A stretch of DNA of 64,000 nucleotides from Reticulitermes speratus (Eukaryota; Arthropoda; Insecta; Blattodea; Rhinotermitidae). The DNA is taken from contig JAJKFL010000039.1 of NCBI GenBank assembly GCA_021186555.1, forward strand, positions 43,316,597-43,380,596. Direction: 5' to 3'. Positions 48,312-59,593 of this stretch are shown in pieces (positions within the stretch are counted from its first letter, which is position 1; each line of letters begins with the position of its first letter). Made by a program: the position numbers and the translations under genes. The notes beneath the pieces are model-generated. The model did not search any database, was not told the origin of the DNA, and was given only the letters and a program-made list of their open reading frames with translations.

Positions 48312-51300
48312 GTGTGCGTATGTAACAGGACGTATGTATCAGTGACAGCAATGTGCATATGTAACAGGACGTATGTATCAGTGACAGCAATGTGCATATG
48401 TAACAGGACGTATGTATCAGTGACAGCAATGTGCGTATGTAACAGGACGTATGTATCAGTGACAGCAATGTGCATATGTAACAGGACGTATGTATCAGTG
48501 ACAGCAATGTGCATATGTAACAGGACGTATGTATCAGTGACAGCAATGTGCGTATGTAACAGGACGTATGTATCAGTGACAGCAATGTGCATATGTAACA
48601 GGACGTATGTATCAGTGACAGCAATGTACATATGTAACAGGACGTATGTATCAGTGACAGCAATGTGCGTATGTAACAGGACGTATGTATCAGTGACAGC
48701 AATGTGCATATGTAACAGGACGTATGTATCAGTGACAGCAATGTACATATGTAACAGGACGTATGTATCAGTGACAGCAATGTGCATATGTAACAGGACG
48801 TATGTATCAGTGACAGCAATGTACATATGTAACAGGACGTATGTATCAGTGACAGCAATGTGCGTATGTAACAGGACGTATGTATCAGTGACAGCAATGT
48901 GCATATGTAACAGGACGTATGTATCAGTGACAGCAATGTACATATGTAACAGGACGTATGTATCAGTGACAGCAATGTGCGTATGTAACAGGACGTATGT
49001 ATCAGTGACAGCAATGTGCATATGTAACAGGACGTATGTATCAGTGACAGCAATGTGCATATGTAACAGGACGTATGTATCAGTGACAGCAATGTGCGTA
49101 TGTAACAGGACGTATGTATCAGTGACAGCAATGTGCATATGTAACAGGACGTATGTATCAGTGACAGCAATGTGCATATGTAACAGGACGTATGTATCAG
49201 TGACAGCAATGTGCGTATGTAACAGGACGTATGTATCAGTGACAGCAATGTGCATATGTAACAGGACGTATGTATCAGTGACAGCAATGTGCATATGTAA
49301 CAGGACGTATGTATCAGTGACAGCAATGTGCATATGTAACAGGACGTATGTATCAGTGACAGCAATGTGCGTATGTAACAGGACGTATGTATCAGTGACA
49401 GCAATGTGCATATGTAACAGGACGTATGTATCAGTGACAGCAATGTGCATATGTAACAGGACGTATGTATCAGTGACAGCAATGTGCGTATGTAACAGGA
49501 CGTATGTATCAGTGACAGCAATGTGCATATGTAACAGGACGTATGTATCAGTGACAGCAATGTGCGTATGTAACAGGACGTATGTATCAGTGACAGCAAT
49601 GTGCATATGTAACAGGACGTATGTATCAGTGACAGCAATGTGCATATGTAACAGGACGTATGTATCAGTGACAGCAATGTACATATGTAACAGGACGTAT
49701 GTATCAGTGACAGCAATGTGCATATGTAACAGGACGTATGTATCAGTGACAGCAATGTGCGTATGTAACAGGACGTATGTATCAGTGACAGCAATGTGCA
49801 TATGTAACAGGACGTATGTATCAGTGACAGCAATGTACATATGTAACAGGACGTATGTATCAGTGACAGCAATGTGCATATGTAACAGGACGTATGTATC
49901 AGTGACAGCAATGTGCATATGTAACAGGACGTATGTATCAGTGACAGCAATGTGCATATGTAACAGGACGTATGTATCAGTGACAGCAATGTGCATATGT
50001 AACAGGACGTATGTATCAGTGACAGCAATGTACATATGTAACAGGACGTATGTATCAGTGACAGCAATGTGCATATGTAACAGGACGTATGTATCAGTGA
50101 CAGCAATGTGCATATGTAACAGGACGTATGTATCAGTGACAGCAATGTACATATGTAACAGGACGTATGTATCAGTGACAGCAATGTGCATATGTAACAG
50201 GACGTATGTATCAGTGACAGCAATGTGCGTATGTAACAGGACGTATGTATCAGTGACAGCAATGTGCATATGTAACAGGACGTATGTATCAGTGACAGCA
50301 ATGTGCATATGTAACAGGACGTATGTATCAGTGACAGCAATGTACATATGTAACAGGACGTATGTATCAGTGACAGCAATGTGCATATGTAACAGGACGT
50401 ATGTATCAGTGACAGCAATGTGCATATGTAACAGGACGTATGTATCAGTGACAGCAATGTACATATGTAACAGGACGTATGTATCAGTGACAGCAATGTG
50501 CATATGTAACAGGACGTATGTATCAGTGACAGCAATGTGCGTATGTAACAGGACGTATGTATCAGTGACAGCAATGTGCATATGTAACAGGACGTATGTA
50601 TCAGTGACAGCAATGTACATATGTAACAGGACGTATGTATCAGTGACAGCAATGTGCATATGTAACAGGACGTATGTATCAGTGACAGCAATGTACATAT
50701 GTAACAGGACGTATGTATCAGTGACAGCAATGTGCGTATGTAACAGGACGTATGTATCAGTGACAGCAATGTGCATATGTAACAGGACGTATGTATCAGT
50801 GACAGCAATGTGCGTATGTAACAGGACGTATGTATCAGTGACAGCAATGTGCATATGTAACAGGACGTATGTATCAGTGACAGCAATGTGCATATGTAAC
50901 AGGACGTATGTATCAGTGACAGCAATGTACATATGTAACAGGACGTATGTATCAGTGACAGCAATGTGCATATGTAACAGGACGTATGTATCAGTGACAG
51001 CAATGTGCGTATGTAACAGGACGTATGTATCAGTGACAGCAATGTGCATATGTAACAGGACGTATGTATCAGTGACAGCAATGTACATATGTAACAGGAC
51101 GTATGTATCAGTGACAGCAATGTGCATATGTAACAGGACGTATGTATCAGTGACAGCAATGTGCATATGTAACAGGACGTATGTATCAGTGACAGCAATG
51201 TGCATATGTAACAGGACGTATGTATCAGTGACAGCAATGTGCATATGTAACAGGACGTATGTATCAGTGACAGCAATGTACATATGTAACAGGACGTATG

Positions 51301-52017
51301 TATCAGTGACAGCAATGTGCATATGTAACAGGACGTATGTATCAGTGACAGCAATGTGCATATGTAACAGGACGTATGTATCAGTGACAGCAATGTACAT
51401 ATGTAACAGGACGTATGTATCAGTGACAGCAATGTGCATATGTAACAGGACGTATGTATCAGTGACAGCAATGTGCGTATGTAACAGGACGTATGTATCA
51501 GTGACAGCAATGTGCATATGTAACAGGACGTATGTATCAGTGACAGCAATGTGCATATGTAACAGGACGTATGTATCAGTGACAGCAATGTACATATGTA
51601 ACAGGACGTATGTATCAGTGACAGCAATGTGCATATGTAACAGGACGTATGTATCAGTGACAGCAATGTGCATATGTAACAGGACGTATGTATCAGTGAC
51701 AGCAATGTACATATGTAACAGGACGTATGTATCAGTGACAGCAATGTGCATATGTAACAGGACGTATGTATCAGTGACAGCAATGTGCGTATGTAACAGG
51801 ACGTATGTATCAGTGACAGCAATGTGCATATGTAACAGGACGTATGTATCAGTGACAGCAATGTACATATGTAACAGGACGTATGTATCAGTGACAGCAA
51901 TGTGCATATGTAACAGGACGTATGTATCAGTGACAGCAATGTACATATGTAACAGGACGTATGTATCAGTGACAGCAATGTGCGTATGTAACAGGACGTA
52001 TGTATCAGTGACAGCAA
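48312..52017 (+). repeat. 39-bp satellite, regular section (95 monomers)
   Basis: The monomer runs TGTGCATATGTAACAGGACG then TATGTATCAGTGACAGCAA. Variation is nearly confined to two positions, giving three types: TGTGCG, TGTGCA and TGTACA. Every monomer is exactly 39 bp, so three frames stay open for more than 1200 codons (one plus, two minus) with 13-residue repeats. These have no unique sequence and follow simply from 39 being 3 x 13 with no stop in those phases. Monomers 31-62 and 63-94 carry the same order of types. Confidence 0.95.
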
Positions 52018-53280
52018 TGTGCGTATTACAGGCGTTGTATCAGTGACAGCAATGTGCTATGTAACGGACGTATGTATCAGTGACAGCAATATGTAGCAGT
52101 AATGTAACAGGACGTATGTATCAGTGACAAGTCATTAATTGTGGCCATATGTAACAGGACGTATGTATCAGTGACAGCAATGTGCATATGTAACAGGACG
52201 TATGTATCAGTGACAGCAATGTGCATATGTAACAGGACGTATGTATCAGTGACAGCAATGTACATATGTAACAGGACGTATGTATCAGTGACGCATGTCT
52301 TGTACGTATTTCAGTGACAGCAATGTGCATATGTAACAGGACGTATGTATCAGTGACAGCAATGTGCATATGTAAACAAGTGACGTATGGTATCAGTGAC
52401 AGCAATGTGCATATGTAACAGGACGTATGTATCAGTGACAGCAATGTGCATATGTAACAGGACGTATGTATCAGTGACAGCAATGTGCATATGTAACAGG
52501 ACGTATGTATCAGTGACAGCAATGTGCATATGTAACAGGACGTATGTATCAGTGACAGCAATGTCATATGTAACAGGACGTATGTATCAGTGACAGCAAT
52601 GTGCATATGTAACAGGACGTATGTATCAGTGACAGCAATGTCGTATGTACAGGACGTATGTATCAGTGACAGCAATGTGCATATGTAACAGGACGTATGT
52701 ATCAGTGACAGCAATGTGCATATGTAACAGGACGTATGTATCAGTGACAGCAATGTACTATGTAACAGGACGTATGTATCAGTGACAGCAATGTGCATAT
52801 GTAACAGGACGTATGTATCAGTGACAGCAATGTGCGTATGTAACAGGACGTATGTATCAGTGACAGCAATGTACATATGTAACAGGACGTATGTATCAGT
52901 GACAGCAATGTGCATATGTAACAGGACGTATGTATCAGTGACAGCAATGTGCGTATGTAACAGGACGTATGTATCAGTGACAGCAATGTGCATATGTAAC
53001 AGGACGTATGTATCAGTGACAGCAATGTGCTATGTAACAGGACGTATGTATCAGTGACAGCAATGTACATATGTAACAGGACGTATGTATCAGTGACAGC
53101 AATGTGCATATGTAACAGGACGTATGTATCAGTGACAGCAATGTGCATATGTAACAGGACGTATGTATCAGTGACAGCAATGTGCTATGTAACAGGACGT
53201 ATGTATCAGTGACAGCAATGTGCATATGTAACAGGACGTATGTATCAGTGACAGCAATGTGCTATGTAACAGGACGTATG
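52018..53280 (+). repeat. 39-bp satellite, indel-rich section
   Basis: The same monomer family, with many one-base losses and short intrusions (for example GCGTATTACAGGCGTTG near 52020 and CATTAATTGTGGCCATATG near 52132). Damage is heaviest at 52020-52660. The scattered single-base gaps look more like unpolished long-read sequence than biological divergence. Confidence 0.85.
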
Positions 53281-54512
53281 TATCAGTGACAGCAATGTAC
53301 GTATGTAACAGGACATATGTATCAGTGACAGCAATGTACGTATGTAACAGGACGTATGTATCAGTGACAGCAATGTACATATGTAACAGGACGTATGTAT
53401 CAGTGACAGCAATGTACGTATGTAACAGGACGTATGTATCAGTGACAGCAATGTACGTATGTAACAGGACGTATGTATCAGTGACAGCAATGTACATATG
53501 TAACAGGACGTATGTATCAGTGACAGCAATGTACGTATGTAACAGGACGTATGTATCAGTGACAGCAATGTACATATGTAACAGGACGTATGTATCAGTG
53601 ACAGCAATGTACGTATGTAACAGGACGTATGTATCAGTGACAGCAATGTACGCATGTAACAGGACGTATGTATCAGTGACAGCAACTGTGCAATGTACAT
53701 TATGTAACAGGACATATGTATCAGTGACAGCAATGTACGTATGTAACAGGACGTATGTATCAGTGACAGCAATGTACGTAATGTAACAGGACATATGTAT
53801 CAGTGCACAGCAATGTACGACATGTAACAGGACATATGTATCAGTGACAGCAATGTACGTATGTAACAGGACGTATGTATCAGTGACAGCAATGTACGCA
53901 TGTAACAGGACGTATGTATCAGTGACAGCAATGTGCAATGTACATATGTAACAGGACATATGTATCAGTGACAGCAATGTGCAATGTACATATGTAACAG
54001 GACATATGTATCAGTGACAGCAATGTACGTATGTAACAGGACGTATGTATCAGTGACAGCAATGTACGTATGTAACAGGACATATGTATCAGTGACAGCA
54101 ATGTACGCATGTAACAGGACATATGTATCAGTGACAGCAATGTACGCATGTAACAGGACGTATGTATCAGTGACAGCAATGTGCAATGTACATATGTAAC
54201 AGGACATATGTATCAGTGACAGCAATGTACGTATGTAACAGGACATATGTATCAGTGACAGCAATGTACGCATGTAACAGGACATATGTATCAGTGACAG
54301 CAATGTACGCATGTAACAGGACGTATGTATCAGTGACAGCAATGTGCAATGTACATATGTAACAGGACATATGTATCAGTGACAGCAATGTACGTATGTA
54401 ACAGGACGTATGTATCAGTGACAGCAATGTACGCATGTAACAGGACGTATGTATCAGTGACAGCAATGTACGCATGTAACAGGACGTATGTATCAGTGAC
54501 AGCAATGTGCAT
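53281..54512 (+). repeat. 39-bp satellite, diverged subfamily with a 164-bp higher-order unit
   Basis: Monomers here are mostly TGTACGT or TGTACGC types, and GGACATATG alternates with GGACGTATG. Longer 47-bp monomers containing CAATGTGCAATGTACATATG occur near 53930, 53975, 54178 and 54341. The last two are one 47-bp plus three 39-bp monomers apart (164 bp), which defines a higher-order unit. The array ends at AGCAATGTGCATAAACGG. Confidence 0.85.
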
Positions 54513-54953
54513 AAACGGTTAGTAGCTGACTGTACGTAATTTGAGTTGTGTTTAAGTGTGAACTGACTTACCGTGTATGTCACATTTGTGTGTGAATACT
54601 GTAATTGATGTCATACTGTGTGTGCGTGCGTGCTTGTGTGTAAGAAATGTGACACAGTTTTAAAATGTTAGTGAGTGAGTTTGACTTAAGAATGAACACT
54701 GGGCACAGTTTGTGTTAAGAACAGAAATGAGCAGAGAGAAACACAGCAGGTGACGTGCAAAGTCTACATAACTGTTAAAATGTGTTGTTGATCAGTGTGC
54801 GAAATTTGCTGAATAACTTAACAGGTAAAGGTTGGTGACACTGTGTATCTGTTAAAAAGAAATCCTTTCGATTTATGGAGCCTGACGATTCATTATACAC
54901 TATATCAACTACGGTATGCCGGCTCCCATTATAAGTGTAGGCAGGACTTCTGA
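54513..54953. other. No gene; low-complexity GT-rich stretch
   Basis: Single-copy in the window. Holds short GT-rich runs (TGTGTGCGTGCGTGCTTGTGTG near 54617) and no credible coding frame. Confidence 0.45.
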
Positions 54954-55184
54954 ACATTATTAAATGCTTCAATATAGTCTTCTCAGGCGCACAGCCGCGT
55001 CAATTCGTTTGAATACAACGTTTCGGGGACTAGCTCCGTCCCCATCCTCAGTTTTGCCTGAGGATGGGGACGGAGCTAGTCCCCGAAACGTTGTATTCAA
55101 ACGAATTGACGCGGCTGTGCGCCCGAGAAGACTATATTGAATCATGTCGCCGCGAAAGTTTTATAACTTATACATTATTAAATG
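54954..55184. mobile_element. 205-bp hairpin insertion with a 13-bp target-site duplication
   Basis: ACATTATTAAATG occurs at 54954-54966 and 55172-55184, bracketing 54967-55171. Inside, 80-nt arms (54971-55050 and 55059-55138) are reverse complements with a single mismatch around an 8-nt centre (GTTTTGCC); a ~33-bp tail follows the right arm. Each arm contains a hammerhead-like core pointing outward. A 13-bp duplication indicates insertion rather than local inversion, and the tail gives the element polarity. No protein is encoded. Confidence 0.75.
55051..55102 (+). ncRNA. Hammerhead-ribozyme-like motif 2 (right arm; mirrored in the left arm)
   Basis: Core CTGAGGA at 55058-55064, extra U at 55065, stem II GGGGAC (55066-55071) with GTCCCC (55079-55084), then GAAA (55085-55088). 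Stem III is AC/GT with loop GTT; the candidate cleavage-site base is A55095. Only the distal part of stem I pairs (GTTT 55051-55054 with AAAC 55099-55102). Because of the palindrome the same core lies on the minus strand in the left arm. Self-cleavage is uncertain. Confidence 0.45.
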
Positions 55185-56292
55185 GTTGGTTGATTTATTA
55201 GAAAGAGTTATTGAAGACGTTTTACACATGATAGACAAGGAAATTGTTTTCTTACCTCGTTATTTCCATATATAAGCCTCACACAATTTCCCAGTAAATA
55301 AGCTACTTGTATCCACTTCCTGTTCTTTACAGTTATGTAGACTGTGCACTGCGGTGAACACAGCTTGTTACAGTCAGTCTGCGATTCAGTTGGTATGACT
55401 TGTGGTTCCTGCTGTGTATCAGACTCATGTGATACATCATCGTGTCACATATTGCTGTGTCCAATTTGCTGGCATTACAGAGGTTTTGCTTGCTAATGTA
55501 CATGTAACACTAGAACAGGCCTGTCAAACTCGAAACAGGTTGCCGGCCAAATCTGAAATCTAACTTTACGTTCTGGCCGCAACATACAGGTCTGTGAACA
55601 TATTTTGAACTCGTGACAGCAAATCGTACAGAATGAGCTGGTAAGTGTTACTGCACAAATATGGCGCTAAGTGCTGGACTGTATGTAATATCTGTTTGTT
55701 AACCTTTTGCTCGGTACGTGCTGACGTAACAGTATTTTGCCAAGAACGCCTGTGTTGCTAAGCACTGCTGTAGTAACACTGGCCTTCCTGTTGGTCGATG
55801 TGAGTCGTGTTGCTGCTAGCAGATGGAGTACCATGCAGTGCCTGCTGGAAGCACTGAACAAGCTTCTGGAATGATGCAGAGAAGCACAGCATTGGTGGCT
55901 GTCCTGTCAAGTGAAAGTGATTAGTTAAAGACATATGTAAAGTATTGTTTGCTAACAATGTACTGTACCTAACTTGTCATGTCAGTTCCCTTAGTCTGAA
56001 GGGCATCTTGTATATAAGTGTATATAGTTCCTGTATGTGTAAATGTTTGTAAATTACGCAATAAAGTAAGACATTTCTTACCCAAAATGTAACTTGTAAT
56101 TTTATTACCTACAGATGAGCCGCTATGTGATTCTGACTGTAACACGAGTTGTGCCATTTTAGGGTTGTTAATTGCGTGCATTGTTCTGATGAATTACAGT
56201 CAGTTAGTTGGTTTAATGAACTGACTGTAATTCATGAGTTGTGTCAGTTCGTGGAAATACAGTATTCAAAAGACCATCACCGAAGAATAGTT
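55185..56292. other. ~1.1 kb without a recognisable gene
   Basis: The short minus-strand frames (55667-55861, 55758-55958, 55969-56181) lack any domain. ACAGGCCTGTCAAACTCG near 55514 and the inverted GGCCGGCAACC/GGTTGCCGGCC-like text nearby may be a decayed DNA-element end. A near-palindrome TGAATTACAGTCAGTTAGTTG...TGACTGTAATTCA lies at ~56189-56234. Confidence 0.4.
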
Positions 56293-56795
56293 GTAACTGT
56301 GCACGCAGTTCCGACCTGTTGCACTATATAGTTACTGTGCACGCAGTTCCCACCTGTTGCACTATATAGTTACTGTGCACGCAGTTCCCACCTGTTTGGG
56401 CACTATATAGTTACTGTGCACGCAGTTCCCACCTGTTTGCACTATATAGTTACTGTGCACGCAGTTCCCACCTGTTGCACTATATAGTTACTGTGCACGC
56501 AGTTCCCACCTGTTGCACATATATAGTTACTGTGCACGCAGTTCCCACCTGTTGCACTATATAGTTACTGTGCAACGCAGTTCCCACCTGTTGCACTATA
56601 TAGTTACTGTGCACGCAGTTCCCACCTGTTGCACTATATAGTTACTGTGCACGCAGTTCCCACCTGTTGCACTATATAGTTTACTGTGCACGCAGTTCCC
56701 ACCTGTTGCACTATATAGTTACTGTGCACGCAGTTCCCACCCTGTTGCACTATATAGTTACTGTGCACGCAGTTTCCCACCTGTTGCACTATATT
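56293..56795 (+). repeat. 38-bp minisatellite (~13 copies)
   Basis: The monomer starts GTTACTGTGCACGCAGTTCC and ends CACCTGTTGCACTATATA. Several copies have one- to three-base insertions (GTTTGGGCAC, GTGCAACGC, CCACCCTG), unlike the perfect 40-bp array. It shares a 12-base core with that array. The minus-strand frame 56634-56972 owes its 5'-distal half to this repeat. Confidence 0.9.
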
Positions 56796-57273
56796 CCTCG
56801 TTAAAGCAAGTGTTTCTCGTGACACAGTTGGCGGCAAGACACGTGTCACTAAACTGTGAAAAAGCAAGATTCTGAGCTTGATGCTGTGAGAACACGTGAC
56901 CATGAAATAGCAAAGATTACATTTATCTTCAAAGTAAGCTGCCCTGACTGCAACACCGCAGTACTTTAACATTCGTTAAGAAGTAACAAATAACGCCTTA
57001 TTTGCAGACCACGTCCATCCGTGACCTCTTATCGGCGACTATACAGTTTGTCGGATTTTCATTAAATTCGGCATAGAAGTTCTTTGCAAAATGTTGGAGG
57101 GCGAGTTTCGTGAAAATCGCCGCAGTATCAGCTACACTTTACCTGCTTGCGTAAATTTATTTTTGCCTGTAATTTCCATATTTCTTGGCCGTTTTTGGTG
57201 AAATTCGATATAGATGTCCCTGTAGCGTCGTCGAGCAGTTGTGAGTTCCGTAAAAATGGGTACAGGAAAGGGC

Positions 57274-57373
57274 GTACATTGCTTAAGGGTGTAAATGTAA
57301 CTGTGCCGTACATTGCTTAAGGGTGTAAATGTAACTGTGCCGTACATTGCTTAAGGGTAAATGTAACTGTGCC
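57274..57373 (+). repeat. 34-bp tandem repeat, 3 copies
   Basis: The monomer starts GTACATTGCTTAAGGGTGTA and ends TAACTGTGCC. Copies begin at 57274, 57308 and 57342; the third lacks a GT. Confidence 0.9.
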
Positions 57374-57639
57374 GTACTTCAATTTTTCGTCAGATAGTGT
57401 TAAGATTCGGCGCAGCCGGTCTCCTCTTGAAGTCACTCGACAATTGAGAGTTTAGTAAAAATGTGTGCAGTCAAAAGCATACTTACGGAAGGACGTAAAT
57501 GAAACGCCCGATTTTGTACACTTATCGTCCAGTGTCAATACAGTTCTGCGGATGTCCACAAAAATAATATTTGGTGGTTGTGAGTTTTGTGAGTATCAGC
57601 GAACTAAATGCTGTCTTTATTTAGGGGCGTAAATTAATA

Positions 57640-57721
57640 TACAGGGCATACACAAAATAATGGTGCGGTCCAAATATGAGTCGCCAGTGAAACCGCACCA
57701 TTCTTTTGTGTATGCCCTGTA
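57640..57721. mobile_element. Palindromic MITE copy 1 (Tc1/mariner-like)
   Basis: TA followed by ACAGGGCATACACAAAATAA and, after a ~25-bp centre, the reverse complement ending GCCCTGT then A/TA. Arms of ~29 bp, total ~82 bp. TA ends and a CAGGG-type terminus suggest mobilisation by a Tc1/mariner transposase; no transposase is present. Confidence 0.7.
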
Positions 57722-58251
57722 TATCTATACTTTCCACCTTTGTGTGCGATTTGGGTGAAATTCAGCATAAGAGAGCTGCACATGGTGATGTTGAGCTTTG
57801 CGAGTTTCTTGAAAATCGTCGAAGGGAAGGCATTTTAAAAGTAAAGTACGCCTTGTTATGGAGTACACCATGTGCAATGTTGTTGCATCTTTCTCAAAGT
57901 TCCAAAAACAGTCATCCACTGTGTCCAAATGAACTGCATTTATTTCGGCGGTTAAGATTCTTCTTGACGCCCTCCACATCCTGAAACCTCTTGACGGCGA
58001 GTTTCACGTCAGAGAGTAGCAAAAGTGGCCCGCTATCAGGGTAGGGGGAGTGAGGTGGGTGGCGGAAGCACTGTACTGTTGTAGCAGAATGAGTCCATCC
58101 ACCTTCCATCAACTTACAGATTAATTTACAATGAAAGTTAAATTTCATTTCGATGGTCTGTAAGTAGAACGTAATGTGCTGCCCTCTAGTAAGCAGTAAG
58201 TGAGGTTTGGAAGGTCTTCTGGGATGTGACGCAGTGTCAGCTGAGTGACCA

Positions 58252-58292
58252 CTGAAGATGACGGCAGTACACACCTTCGAAACGTCGCGATC
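58252..58292 (+). ncRNA. Hammerhead-ribozyme-like motif 3 (degenerate)
   Basis: Core CTGAAGA (58252-58258), extra T (58259), stem II GACGG/CCTTC (58260-58264 with 58274-58278, one mismatch), then GAAAC (58279-58283). Stems I and III are not convincing. I list it because it shares the extra-U arrangement of the other three. Confidence 0.3.
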
Positions 58293-58363
58293 GCCATTGT
58301 GACGACCTGATGTCTGACAAGTAAGTCTGCTAGCAGTAAGAAGGAATGTAGTAAATGGACTTA

Positions 58364-58747
58364 TACAGGACACACACAAAAGAATGGTGCGGTTTTAATA
58401 GTGTTCACTATTAAAACCGCACCATTCTTTTGTGTATGCCCTGTATATTTACATTGTTCGACAGGCTGCGCATGTCTGATATATTCAACTAAAACCAAAT
58501 CAACAGAGACATTGTACAGGACATACACAAAAGAATGGTGCGGTTTTAATAGTGTTCACTATTAAAACCGCACCATTCTTTTGTGTATGCCCTGTATATT
58601 TACATTGTTCGACAGACTGCGCATGTCTGATATATTCAACTAAAACCAAATCAACAGAGACATGTACAGGGCATACACAAAAGAATGGTGCGGTATCAAT
58701 TCCTTTCACTGTTGAAACCGCACCATTCTTTTGTGTATGCCCTGTTA
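58364..58747. repeat. Three palindromic MITEs in a ~150-bp tandem arrangement
   Basis: MITE copies at 58364-58445, 58515-58596 and 58665-58747, all with the ACAGGRCAYACACAAAAGAA terminus and TA flanks. Copies 1 and 2 are hairpins with arms of ~35 bp and almost no loop; copy 3 has a different centre. The ~66-bp spacers between them (TTACATTGTTCGACAGRCTG...) are nearly identical, so MITE plus spacer was duplicated together. Confidence 0.85.
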
Positions 58748-59205
58748 TGCTACATATAGGTCTTCAAATAAATGTAACAACATACCGTGATAACGTTGAT
58801 AATATAACAACATGCGATGTTAATAATAATGAAATTCTAGGCGAGCTTTTGTGAAGTTGGTGATGAACTTACAAATCAAAACCTGCACACGTAATTTGTA
58901 GTTATAAAACAGCCAAATAACAAAACACGTCGGTATTCACAGGGCTCGAAGTGAGTTTATACTGCAGGTAGCACTGCTCGTATAAGTAAGTCTGGCTTTG
59001 AAATTACACTTCTGTATAAAAGTGTAACTTTACTGCGTAAATAAACAGACTTATTCAAAGAACTTTTATTTACAGAACTTGTGAAGTCGAACCTAAATCC
59101 ATAACGTGAAGATCGAGGACATTTTTAGACAGTCTGGGGTTGTTAAATGAGAATGTTGTGAAGCTTCGTCTGTCACATGCTGGATGGACACGCGCTGAGG
59201 GCCAA
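58748..59205. other. No gene seen
   Basis: AT-rich sequence between the MITE cluster and the next fold-back element. No domain-bearing frame, terminus or tandem repeat recognised. Confidence 0.45.
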
Positions 59206-59221
59206 TCACATTCACCAACAA

Positions 59222-59511
59222 CTGCTCAAGGCCGTGCCATGGCTCAGGCGGTTAGTCGCCGGCCTTCTCACCGCGGAGGCCCGGGTTCGATACCGGGTCA
59301 AGTCCAGTGGGATTTGTGGTGGACAAAGTGGCAACTGGGACAGGTTTTTCCCCCGAGTACTTCGGTTTTCCCCTGTCAATTTCATTCCACCGGTGCTCCA
59401 TTACACGGAAAAACAAAAAAAAAACTATCATCTTCATCACAGGGTTGCACAATAAGCCTTAAGGCTGCGGTGCGTCCGTAGCATCTGCTGCGGGGCCCTT
59501 CACAAAAACAA
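59222..59511 (+). mobile_element. tRNA-derived SINE
   Basis: Pol III A box TGGCTCAGGCGG (59240-59251) and B box GGTTCGATACC (59284-59294) lie 33 bp apart. The tRNA-unrelated body GGGATTTGTGGTGGACAAAG follows, with a 3' region ending in an A/C-rich AAAAACAAACAAA. The tRNA-like head does not fold as an intact tRNA with a proper acceptor, so it is a SINE and not a tRNA gene. It sits inside one arm of the fold-back element and is therefore younger than it. Confidence 0.75.
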
Positions 59512-59593
59512 ACAAATGCCCACAAGAGGATTACAAACTGTGAACAGGTCTTAAAAACTCCTACTTCTTGGTGTCTTTGTACTTGTATCTGAG

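Larger units (their letters stand above)
57040..57850 (+). repeat. Degenerate ~130-180-bp direct repeats
   Basis: A paired motif recurs: (GTGA)AATTCGGCATAG followed some 40 bp later by GAGTTTCGTGAAAATCGCCG. Instances lie near 57065-57122, 57200-57260, 57410-57470 and 57758-57825. Divergence is high and the boundaries are unclear. Confidence 0.45.

Noticed and set aside
48244..52046. Three overlapping open frames of more than 1200 codons
   Set aside because: They consist only of a 13-residue repeat read from an exact 39-bp satellite. They are open on both strands at once and collapse wherever the array loses single bases; no start context or unique domain.
55505..55600. hAT-type element end (CAGGCCTGTCAAACTCG)
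   Set aside because: Only one weak terminus seen, with no matching inverted repeat and no 8-bp target duplication.
57706..57984. 92-codon plus and 84-codon minus frames
   Set aside because: They overlap each other and start in a MITE arm or degenerate repeat; no recognisable domain.
59240..59294. tRNA gene
   Set aside because: A and B boxes are present, but there is no consistent acceptor stem and the sequence runs on into a SINE body.
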